A stretch of 64,000 bases of DNA from positions 62,001-126,000 of the forward strand of contig CALJGV010000006.1 of assembly GCA_938075305.1 (NCBI GenBank), written 5' to 3'. The position numbers and the translations under genes are program-made. How positions within the stretch are numbered: the stretch's first letter is position 1; every line of letters starts with the position of its first letter. Positions 15,757 through 23,048 of this stretch are shown here, one piece after another. This DNA is from an uncultured bacterium. GTDB lineage: Bacteria; Planctomycetota; UBA1135; GCA-002686595. Below the pieces are notes generated by a model. The model saw nothing but the letters and a program-made list of their open reading frames with translations. It was not told where the DNA came from and did no database searches.

Positions 15757-18744
15757 ATGACCATTTCATTCAGCGCCAGCCCCATCCTCCGCCAACTCCT
15801 CCTCCTCACCGCCGCGATCGGCCTCACCGTCCCGGCCGCAGCGCAGTCGAGCTCGGAGAAGGCCGTCGAGGCGGAGATCGACTTCGCGCGCGGACTCGCG
15901 AAGGAGTGGGCTTTCGTCGACATGGCCGAGTCGGTGCTCGACATCGTCGCGGAGAAGGGCGTCTCGGGTCGCATGGAGTCCGAGCTCGAGCTCGTCCGCT
16001 GCGACGTCTACTACATCGGCGCGAAGGCCTCGACCGATCCCACGCGGCGCAACGACCTCTTCGAGCAGGCCATGTCCGCGTACGAGGACTACGTGACCGC
16101 CAACATGGGGGCGGACAACCGCATCGACGCCCAGCGCACGATGGTCGAGCTCGCCAGCTTCTACGCTCGCAGCCTCGACATCTCCCTCGAGGAAGCTGTC
16201 GGTGAGGAGGCCGAGGCCCTCCGCGAGCGCAAGATCGCCGTGCTGGAGAAGTCCGTGAGGCTCTGCGAGGAGCTCATCGAGGAGATCGACGCCACCGACC
16301 CCATGACGCCCGCCCTCAAGACGAAGCGGGACGTTCTGATGCTCGACAAGGCGGGGCTCTATGCGCGCATCAGCTCCGCGACGCCCGACGACGCCTTCTT
16401 CAGCGAGCAGGCCATCGAGACATACTCCGAGCTCATCTTCGACGTCGGTGAGGGCACGGAGATTGCCCTGCGCGCCAACGCCGGGATCGGCGACGTCTAC
16501 GCCAGCACCGGGTTCCCCGAGGAGGCCCGCGACTTCTACATCGGCGTCATCAACAGCGTGATCCCGATCGACCCCGACGAGCGCGAGGAGATGCTCGAGT
16601 GGTCCAGGCTGCCCCTGGACATCAAGCAGAAGCGCTTCCTCTACGTGGAGCTCGTGATCCCCGGCGTTCAGAGCACCTCGCGGGAGCTGGGTGAGCTCGA
16701 GGGCGCGATCACCGCCGGCCTCTTCTTCTACAACCTGTACCGCCAGGAGGGCTTCTCGCTCTCCGTCCTCGGGAACTCCGCCATGCTCGAGTTCGCCAGC
16801 ACCCTCGTGGACGCCGGCGGCTTCATCGGCGGCGACCTGGGTGAGGGCAGCGCCCGCTGGTTCGCCACGGAGGCAGAGATGCGGGAAGAGGTGAAGTCCC
16901 GCCGACAGCAGCGCGACAGCATCTCCTTCGCCCTCGACCTCGCCAAGCAGATCGCGAGCGACAACCCCGGGACGGAGGCCGCCCGCGAGGGCGGCGAGCT
17001 CATCGCCTCCATCAACGAGCGCCCGGGCATCGAGATCCCCCCTGCCCAGCTCCTCCAGGCCGCGGACGCCAAGCGCGCCGGCGAGAACTACGAGGAGGCC
17101 CTGGCCGGGTACCGCGAGTTGCTCACTCGCCTCGACGCCCTGGACCCCGCCGACCGGGTCGAGTTCGGCGCCAAGGTCTACAACGGCATGGGCCTCACCC
17201 TGCGCCGCCAGGACCGTCAGCTCGAGGCCGCCATGGCCTTCCGCGAGGCGCTCCTCAACTGGCGCGATGACAACCTCAATCGCTCCAATGCCCGCGGCTA
17301 CCAGAACACCATCAAGGCCTGGGCCCGCACCCTGGGTATCGACAAGCAGGATGACGTGGCCGCGCTCATCCGTGAAGCGGAGAACTTCGTCATCGCCTTC
17401 GACGAGGAGGGCTCTGCCGACGAGATCATCTTCAACCGCGGCGAGAAGCGCCGCAGTGACCGCGACTGGGCAGGCGCTATCGAGGAGTACGAGCAGATCA
17501 AGCCGGAGGACGGGTTCTACGAGCTCGCCCAGATTCAGATTGGCCTGTGCAAGCTCTCGAACAAGGACCTCCGGGGCGCCCGCGGCGCCTTCGACGACTA
17601 CCTGACCGGTCGCGCCAAGGACCCCGAGTTCACCCCCACGAGCCCGCTCGAGGAGGCGCGCCGCAGCCAGGCACTCTCCCGCGCTGAGTTCTACCGCGCG
17701 TACATCGACCACGTGATCGCCAACGGGCGCTACAAGAAGTCCGACGGGGCCGATGACAGCGGCTTCGCCATGGTCATCGAGGAGCTCCGCAACTACGGCA
17801 GCACCTACGGCAACGCCGGGAAGTTCGTGATCCGCGCCCAGTCCATGCTGGCGGACTCGTACGCCAAGACCGGCGACGCCGCGTCGGCGGCCGCCATCGT
17901 GGCCGAGATGGTCGCGTCCAGCCCGGACGCACCGGAGACCGCGAGCGCGTCGATCGACCTCTACCTCGCACTCAATGCGCGACGCGATCGGCTCGAAGCG
18001 GCCGGATCTCCGGATCCCAACGCCTACCGGAAGGTGACGAGCGAGATGGCGAAGGCCCTCGAGGTCGCCAACGGCATCACCCCCAGCCCCGAGTTCAAGA
18101 ACCTCCGGGCCGAGAGCAAGCTCTGGCTCGAGCTCCAGGAGTGGGCGAAGGCCAAGGCTCCCCTCGAGCGCATGGCCTCGCGCTTCAAGGGCGACGCGAA
18201 GTACGGCAAGACCGTCACGAACCAGGTCACCCCGGACCTCGCCGAGTGCCTGGTCGAGCTCGGGGAGATGGAGGCCGCGAAGAACCTCCTGGCTCCCCTC
18301 ATCGTCGGCGACGACGCCCCGCTCAAGTCGCGACGCCCCACGCTGCTGCTCAGCCGAGCCATGCTCGGCTCCGTCAACGGCGGCGGCAGCGAGCGGGTCA
18401 CCGCCACGCGCGGCGCGGGTGGAACGGAGGAGGAATTCCAGTTCATCACCGGCCGACTGAACACCTTCGCCCAGTCCGGTGACAAGTGGTTCGCCTGCGA
18501 CTGGTACGAGGCCAAGTTCATGTCGATCTACGCCTACTACGTCTGGGGCCTCCAGGACGACCGCAAGGCCGCCAGCGCGACGCGGATCATGGACGAGGTG
18601 GTCGTGACCCTCGAGAACGACCTGCAATTCACCATCGTGGAGGAGAACTGCTCCGGGGAAGAGACTGAGCCCGCGCTGCGCGCGCGCCTCGGCAGCGGGG
18701 TGCTCTCCGCCCACTACCGCTGGCTCTACGAGCAGACCCGCTGA
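15757..18744 (+). CDS. Large exported TPR-repeat protein (995 aa)
   Basis: Starts at MTISFSASPILRQLLLLTAA with a clear signal peptide, probably cleaved after PAAAQ (about residue 31). The in-frame extension upstream of this ATG is Pro/Arg-rich and is rejected. The mature ~960 residues are almost entirely helical with recurrent TPR-like patterns (AGENYEEALAGYRELLTRL, NRGEKRRSDRDWAGAIEEYE, DAASAAAIVAEMV). There is no catalytic motif or membrane helix besides the signal, so it is a periplasmic scaffold of YbgF/BamD-like architecture but far longer. It lies between secretin A and the ExbB/ExbD genes, and 69 bases before a second TPR gene on the same strand. I infer a structural role linking the proton channel to the secretins. 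Confidence 0.82.
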   Translation: MTISFSASPILRQLLLLTAAIGLTVPAAAQSSSEKAVEAEIDFARGLAKEWAFVDMAESVLDIVAEKGVSGRMESELELVRCDVYYIGAKASTDPTRRNDLFEQAMSAYEDYVTANMGADNRIDAQRTMVELASFYARSLDISLEEAVGEEAEALRERKIAVLEKSVRLCEELIEEIDATDPMTPALKTKRDVLMLDKAGLYARISSATPDDAFFSEQAIETYSELIFDVGEGTEIALRANAGIGDVYASTGFPEEARDFYIGVINSVIPIDPDEREEMLEWSRLPLDIKQKRFLYVELVIPGVQSTSRELGELEGAITAGLFFYNLYRQEGFSLSVLGNSAMLEFASTLVDAGGFIGGDLGEGSARWFATEAEMREEVKSRRQQRDSISFALDLAKQIASDNPGTEAAREGGELIASINERPGIEIPPAQLLQAADAKRAGENYEEALAGYRELLTRLDALDPADRVEFGAKVYNGMGLTLRRQDRQLEAAMAFREALLNWRDDNLNRSNARGYQNTIKAWARTLGIDKQDDVAALIREAENFVIAFDEEGSADEIIFNRGEKRRSDRDWAGAIEEYEQIKPEDGFYELAQIQIGLCKLSNKDLRGARGAFDDYLTGRAKDPEFTPTSPLEEARRSQALSRAEFYRAYIDHVIANGRYKKSDGADDSGFAMVIEELRNYGSTYGNAGKFVIRAQSMLADSYAKTGDAASAAAIVAEMVASSPDAPETASASIDLYLALNARRDRLEAAGSPDPNAYRKVTSEMAKALEVANGITPSPEFKNLRAESKLWLELQEWAKAKAPLERMASRFKGDAKYGKTVTNQVTPDLAECLVELGEMEAAKNLLAPLIVGDDAPLKSRRPTLLLSRAMLGSVNGGGSERVTATRGAGGTEEEFQFITGRLNTFAQSGDKWFACDWYEAKFMSIYAYYVWGLQDDRKAASATRIMDEVVVTLENDLQFTIVEENCSGEETEPALRARLGSGVLSAHYRWLYEQTR

Positions 18745-18813
18745 TCGCCCACGCCTCCCCCTCCCCGCCCCACGCTCCCCACGTCCGCGACGCCCGATCT
18801 CCCCGAGACTGTG

Positions 18814-19980
18814 ATGAAGATCGCCACCCTCACCTCCCTCGCCCGTACTGCCCGCCACCTCGCCCCCGCCGCCCTCGCGGCAGTCGCGATGCTCTCGGCC
18901 CCCGCTGACGCGGCCCCCCAGGCCAAGCCGGACCAGGTCTTCCGGATCAACCCGCGGACCAACAAGGCCAGCACGGTCACGGGCACCGTCACCGAGGACG
19001 GCCTCGAGAACGTCAAGGTGACCCGCCGCGACGGACGGGAGATCTCGATCGACTCGGCCGAGGTGATCCAGATCGCCTGGGGCAGCGGCTCAACGGCCTT
19101 CAGCGACGGCGGCACGTACGCCGGCCGCGGCGCGTGGGAAGAGGCCGTGAAGAGCTACCAGGAGGCCGCCGGCGACGGTGCCGTTCGCGAGCCCCTGCGC
19201 GCCGAGGCCCGCCGGAGGGCAGCCACCTCGCTCATGGCGCTGGCCGCCAGCGACATGACCCGCTTCGGAGATGTCGCCGGCGAGTGCGATCGGTTCATGA
19301 CCGACTTCCCGTCCGCGCGAAGAGTCCCGGAGGTGCTGGCGCTCAAGTCGCGGGCCCAGTGGCTGAACGGTGACGCCGCCGCCGCCCGGGATGGGTATCG
19401 CTCGATCTACGACGCCGGCAACGGCGGCGCAGAGGGCTACTCCCCCATCACCACCGCCGACGCCGCCATGCACGCCGCCTACGCGGCCATCAGCGCCGGC
19501 GACAACGTCGGGGCCCGTGAGCTCTTCGACCTCGCCGCCGCGGCCTACGGGGCCATCGAGAGCGAAAACGCGTCGGTCATGGCCGCTGCGGCCGCTGGAA
19601 CGGAGGTCGCCAGCATGGGCGAGGCCATCACCAAGGCCGCCTCCGGGGACGCCAAGAGCGTTCGCCGCACCTTCGAGTCCGCCTCCAAGAGCAGCGAAAC
19701 CTCGGCCGGAATGGCCGCAGCGCACCTCGGCCTGGGGCACGCCTGGCTCGCCGAGGGCGACTTCCGCAAGGCCCAGTTCGAGTTCGCCTGGGTCGCTGGC
19801 CTCGATCACACGTCCGCCGATCGCCGCGCTGAGGCCCTGGTCGGGCTCGCTGAGGCGGGCCTCGCCGCCGGTGAAGCCGGGGACGCGAATGCCGCCAAGA
19901 CGGCCCTCCGGCAGGTCGCGTCTCAGTACGGCGCCACGCCCTCTGCACGCAAGGCGGCGCAACTTCTCGAATCGTTGTAA
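18814..19980 (+). CDS. Exported TPR-repeat protein with small N-terminal beta domain (388 aa)
   Basis: The start is taken as the ATG at 18814 (a GTG directly precedes it). The signal peptide runs to about residue 34 (LSAPADAAPQA). Residues ~38-90 form a compact beta-rich domain (VTGTVTEDGLENVKVTRRDG, REISIDSAEVIQI) that looks like a carboxypeptidase-regulatory or SH3-like fold. It is followed by TPR-like helices (AWEEAVKSYQEAAGDG, FRKAQFEFAWVAGLDH). It follows the 995-residue TPR protein with a 69-base spacer and no terminator, so the two are likely co-transcribed. The ExbB gene lies 290 bases downstream. The role is inferred from position only. Confidence 0.78.
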   Translation: MKIATLTSLARTARHLAPAALAAVAMLSAPADAAPQAKPDQVFRINPRTNKASTVTGTVTEDGLENVKVTRRDGREISIDSAEVIQIAWGSGSTAFSDGGTYAGRGAWEEAVKSYQEAAGDGAVREPLRAEARRRAATSLMALAASDMTRFGDVAGECDRFMTDFPSARRVPEVLALKSRAQWLNGDAAAARDGYRSIYDAGNGGAEGYSPITTADAAMHAAYAAISAGDNVGARELFDLAAAAYGAIESENASVMAAAAAGTEVASMGEAITKAASGDAKSVRRTFESASKSSETSAGMAAAHLGLGHAWLAEGDFRKAQFEFAWVAGLDHTSADRRAEALVGLAEAGLAAGEAGDANAAKTALRQVASQYGATPSARKAAQLLESL

Positions 19981-19990
19981 AACATCACGG

Positions 19991-20018
19991 TTGCCGACGG
20001 CCCAGCGAGCGGTACGTT
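19991..20018 (+). promoter_or_regulatory. Candidate promoter for exbB-exbD1-exbD2
   Basis: TTGCCG at 19991-19996, a 16-base spacer and TACGTT at 20013-20018, starting 10 bases after the TPR gene stop. It predicts a leader of about 245 bases ahead of exbB. That leader contains a 7-bp hairpin built on GGTCGGG (20101-20107) and its complement, and is otherwise featureless. Confidence 0.45.
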
Positions 20019-20270
20019 CTCTGTCCGGAAAACGGCCCTGCGGCCAGCATCCACCCTAGCCCTCGGGCTCCGTATGCCTCTCGGCGAGCGGTTCCCGTCT
20101 GGTCGGGATTCGATCCCCCCGACCAACCCAACCCAATCCAATTCATCCCCTCACCGCCCTGGTGACCATTCGGGTCACCTCCCGGGTCCGGTGAGCCCAC
20201 GGTCCCTCGGCTCCTCCCCCTCCGATCCACGGAGGTCCGGTCAGAGCCCGATACGCCCCCAGCCATCCCA

Positions 20271-20978
20271 ATGAACGCGAACTCCCTCCTCGCTCGACTG
20301 GCACCTGCAGCTGCCGCTGGCCTCGTCTTCCTGTCGACGGCGACCCCGGCCATGGCCCAGAACACCACCGCCGGCGACGTCTTCAAGAATGCTGGCCCCG
20401 TCGGCTGGTGCATCATGGTCCTCTCGATCGTCGCCCTCGCGGTGATCATCGAGAACATGACCTCCCTGAAGCGCGACAAGCTCGCCCCGCCGGAGCTCAT
20501 CGACGAGATCGAGGTCCTCTTCAACGACGAGAAGTTCCAGGAGGCCATGGACCTCTGCGAGGAGGAGGAGACCTACTTCACCCGCGTCTGCGGCGCCGGC
20601 ATCTCCAAGATCGGCCACCCCTACGAGGTCGTGGAGAAGTCCCTCGAGGAGATGGGCGACGAGGAGTCGATCAAGCTCCACCAGAAGATCGGCTGGCTCT
20701 CCCTCATCGCCAACGTCGCCCCGATGATGGGTCTGCTCGGCACCGTGATGGGAATGGTCACGGCGTTCAACGAGATCGCCCGCTCGCAGGGTCAGGCCAA
20801 CCCGGCCGACCTCGCCGCCGGTATCTCCCAGGCGCTCCTGACCACCATGCTCGGCCTGATCGTCGCCATCCCGGTGACGGCTTCCTTCGCCTTCCTGCGC
20901 AACCGCCTCATCAAGACGATCATCGAGACCGGTGCAATCGTCGAGGACCTCTTTGAGCGCTTCCGTCCGCAGTCCTGA
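20271..20978 (+). CDS. exbB: ExbB/TolQ/MotA-family proton channel subunit
   Basis: A 235-residue inner-membrane protein. It begins with a signal-peptide-like segment (to PAMAQ, residue 30), then TM1 (GWCIMVLSIVALAVIIENM, about 45-63), a cytoplasmic region, TM2 (NVAPMMGLLGTVMGMVTAF) and TM3 (LLTTMLGLIVAIPVTASFAF). The conserved Thr residues of TM2 (GLLGTV) and TM3 (LLTTML) that line the proton path are present. With ExbD proteins it forms a pentamer that converts proton flow into motion of an ExbD dimer. It is directly followed by two exbD genes. No tonB or receptor is nearby, which argues for a motor that drives something other than TonB-dependent uptake. Confidence 0.93.
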   Translation: MNANSLLARLAPAAAAGLVFLSTATPAMAQNTTAGDVFKNAGPVGWCIMVLSIVALAVIIENMTSLKRDKLAPPELIDEIEVLFNDEKFQEAMDLCEEEETYFTRVCGAGISKIGHPYEVVEKSLEEMGDEESIKLHQKIGWLSLIANVAPMMGLLGTVMGMVTAFNEIARSQGQANPADLAAGISQALLTTMLGLIVAIPVTASFAFLRNRLIKTIIETGAIVEDLFERFRPQS

Positions 20979-21125
20979 GCGGACGCCGGCGACGGCGGTG
21001 CCCCTGGGGCATCAGCCGTCCGCTGGCTGGCGAGGCCGGTCACTTCCGGCCCCCGCCCCTCACCAATCGGAGAGTTGCCCCCGGACGGCAAGACGCCGCC
21101 CCCCCCGCGCCCACGGAGACTGCAC

Positions 21126-21635
21126 ATGAACCTGGCAAAGCACGACGCAGAGACGGATATGGAGATGGACATGACGCCGATGATCGACGTCGTCTTCCTC
21201 CTCATCATCTTCTTCATGATCATCACGGACATGACTCAGCAGGACCTGGAGGACGTTGACCTCCCGGTGGCCGAGCACGCCCAGCCGGACAAGCCGGACC
21301 CCAAGGAGTGGCGGCCGATCATCAACGTCCCCCACGACGGGGACATGATCATCAAGAAGAAGACCTACTTCGATCCCGACGTGAACACCGGTCCGGACAA
21401 GTGGAACGACCTTGACGTCTGGCTGAAGTCGGCGGCCAACCGGATGAAGAAGGAGCCGATCGCTCCGGGTAGCTCCAAGATGATCCCGGACGAGCCCGTC
21501 CTCATCCGCGCCGACCAGTCCACGCCCTTCAAGTACGTGCAGTACATCATGGAGCGCTGCGGCCAGGAAGGAACGCAGATCTGGAAGCTGCAGCTCGCCG
21601 TCTCCACACCCGATACCAACGAGGCCGGCAACTGA
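21126..21635 (+). CDS. exbD: ExbD/TolR-family protein 1
   Basis: A 169-residue protein, start MNLAKHDAETDMEMDM. The single TM helix carries the essential proton-accepting Asp21 in MTPMIDVVFLLIIFFMII, the ExbD signature. The periplasmic part (about 40-169) is longer and more acidic than E. coli ExbD and contains a ...PKEWRPIINVPHDGDMIIKKK strand region. I reject the GTG-based extension to 21075 because it is Pro/Arg-rich. It lies 147 bases after exbB and 63 bases before a second, clearly different exbD. Two ExbD paralogues with one ExbB recall the Myxococcus AglR/AglQ/AglS motor. Confidence 0.9.
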   Translation: MNLAKHDAETDMEMDMTPMIDVVFLLIIFFMIITDMTQQDLEDVDLPVAEHAQPDKPDPKEWRPIINVPHDGDMIIKKKTYFDPDVNTGPDKWNDLDVWLKSAANRMKKEPIAPGSSKMIPDEPVLIRADQSTPFKYVQYIMERCGQEGTQIWKLQLAVSTPDTNEAGN

Positions 21636-21698
21636 TCGGCGGGGCGAGCCTGCTCGCCCCCCTGTCCGCCACGCCCACCACAAGGGAGTCCAAAAGAC

Positions 21699-22235
21699 AT
21701 GGCCAAGAAGAAAGGAAGCGCCCTCAGCGAGATCACCAACGAGAAGTGCGAGCTGCAGATGACGCCGATGATCGACGTCACGTTCCTGCTGCTCATCTTC
21801 TTCATGTGCACGCTGAAGTTCAAAGTCCTCGAGGGCAAGCTCGGCGCGTACCTGCCCAAGGACGTCGGCGTCAACACGAGCCAGGCCGAGCCTGTCGAGA
21901 AGGTGGACATCCGCCTCGACGTGCTGCGCCCGGGCAACAAGATGCGCGAGACCCGGGATGGCCTCGTGCCCTACACCGATGAGGACGTGAAGGCGAACCG
22001 CCGCTTCGTCTACGACAACACCCGCCAGATCCGCTACACGGTGGGCACGAAGCGCACCACCAAGCTGGAGGAGGTCGTGAAGTCGCTCAAGGCGTTCATC
22101 AAGGCGGATCCCGAGAAGAAGGCCACCATTGACCCCAGGACGGACGTCACGAACCTGGACGTGGTCCTGGTCCTCGACGCGGCGATGGACGCTGGCTACA
22201 CGGACATCACCTTCAAGGGCTCCTTCGAGCGCTGA
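21699..22235 (+). CDS. exbD: ExbD/TolR-family protein 2
   Basis: A 178-residue protein with a Lys-rich cytoplasmic start (MAKKKGSALSEITNEKCELQ). The TM helix MTPMIDVTFLLLIFFMCTLKF has the conserved Asp26. The periplasmic domain includes KLGAYLPKDVGVN, typical of ExbD proteins that act on a substrate protein, and ends with VVLVLDAAMDAGYTDITFKG, which matches the C-terminal swapped-strand region of ExbD/TolR. GGGAG about 12 bases upstream serves as the ribosome binding site. It is the last gene before a strong terminator. Only the membrane helix is closely similar to ExbD 1, so the two probably contact different partners. Confidence 0.92.
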   Translation: MAKKKGSALSEITNEKCELQMTPMIDVTFLLLIFFMCTLKFKVLEGKLGAYLPKDVGVNTSQAEPVEKVDIRLDVLRPGNKMRETRDGLVPYTDEDVKANRRFVYDNTRQIRYTVGTKRTTKLEEVVKSLKAFIKADPEKKATIDPRTDVTNLDVVLVLDAAMDAGYTDITFKGSFER

Positions 22236-22261
22236 TCCTCTCGGATCTCCGCCCCCACACC

Positions 22262-22306
22262 GCAGCGCCCCCGGACGACCCGTCGTCCGGGGGCGCTGCT
22301 CGTTCC
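22262..22306 (+). terminator. Rho-independent-like terminator after exbD2
   Basis: A perfect 17-bp stem (22262-22278 with 22283-22299) around a CCCG loop, 26 bases past the exbD2 stop, followed by TCGTTCC. The T-run is weak, but stem length and position support termination of the exbB-exbD1-exbD2 unit. Confidence 0.7.
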
Positions 22307-22743
22307 AGCCGTACGGAAGTCCCACCGTCCGGCCCCACCCATGGCCCAGGGAAGCGGCTCGGGGCCGGGAGCCCTCCAGGCCGGAGCTGCGCGGGTCGGG
22401 GCGCCCCCTGATCTCTGCCGCGCCCCTTGGCGCCACCCAGAGCAGCCCGTCCGGTGACCGGAGGCTCCATGGTGCCGGAAGTGAATGGGCCCTCGAGGTG
22501 AACGGAGCCCTGAGCACGAATGGCGCCCGCTCCAGGGGTGGGCTGCGCAGCGAGGCTCCGGTCCCAGCCCTCTGGCCCAGCCCTCTGGCCCAGCCCCCTG
22601 GCCCAGCCCAGTTCGCCAGTCCGTTGCCCTATTCGTCGCTCCTTCGCCGGAGGAGTGCCTGGCGAGAGACCCATGACCGTCACAGCCCCCTTCAGAGCTC
22701 AGCTCGCCCGTGCAGATCATGGGGCTGATTCGCCTCAGGGCCT
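22307..22743. other. Long non-coding interval before the secretin B promoter
   Basis: About 440 bases with no credible gene on either strand; the open frames are low-complexity Gly/Pro/Ser/Arg artefacts. It contains the 13-base tandem repeat at 22565-22609. Part of it might encode a small RNA, but I find no promoter-terminator pair inside it. Confidence 0.5.
22565..22609. repeat. 13-base tandem repeat, about 3.5 copies
   Basis: The unit CAGCCCTCTGGCC is repeated at 22565-22577 and 22578-22590, with one substitution at 22591-22603, and a partial copy follows (CAGCCCA). It is non-coding and lies in the interval between the ExbB/ExbD unit and secretin B. Such short arrays commonly vary in copy number between strains. 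Confidence 0.8.
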
Positions 22744-22772
22744 TTGACGGTCCACGACCCCTTCCTTACTCT
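22744..22772 (+). promoter_or_regulatory. Sigma-70-type promoter for secretin B
   Basis: TTGACG at 22744-22749, a 17-base spacer and TACTCT at 22767-22772. This is almost identical to the secretin A promoter at 12490-12518. Initiation near 22779 gives a leader of about 270 bases. Confidence 0.65.
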
Positions 22773-22951
22773 TTTGGACCCGTTCCTTCCTCCCATCGGG
22801 CGCAGCACGCGCTCGCCAGGATGAGCGTTCGGCTACGGCAGCTCCCCAGCTTCCGTTGATCGCGACTCAGGGACCCGATCCTCCCCGGAGGTCCCCCTGG
22901 TAGCGTGTCCATCCCCCCACAAAGCTCGTCGGCCGCGAACCGTCTAAACCT

Positions 22952-22980
22952 CGGTAGCCGGTCGATTTTCTACCGGTAGC
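22952..22980. promoter_or_regulatory. Inverted/direct repeat in the secretin B leader
   Basis: CGGTAG at 22952-22957 and its complement CTACCG at 22970-22975 form an inverted repeat with a 12-base spacer. CGGTAGC also recurs directly at 22974-22980. It lies 70-100 bases before the secretin B start, inside the predicted leader, so it could be an RNA hairpin or a protein-binding site. No known family is recognised. Confidence 0.35.
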
Positions 22981-23048
22981 TGCCAAGGTCTCGACACCTT
23001 CAAGCTCCCTCCCCCCACCTCCTTGCATTCGACGTGAGTCTTCCCCGC

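Noticed and set aside
15766-18858. A 1030-codon open frame on the minus strand
   Set aside because: Antisense to the exported 995-residue TPR protein; repetitive Gly/Val/Leu/Glu composition with no start context or motif.
20095-20130. Possible tRNA T-arm (GGGATTCGATCCCCCC)
   Set aside because: No acceptor, D-arm or anticodon partner can be built around it and the stem pairing does not fit a T-arm; it is a simple hairpin in the exbB leader.
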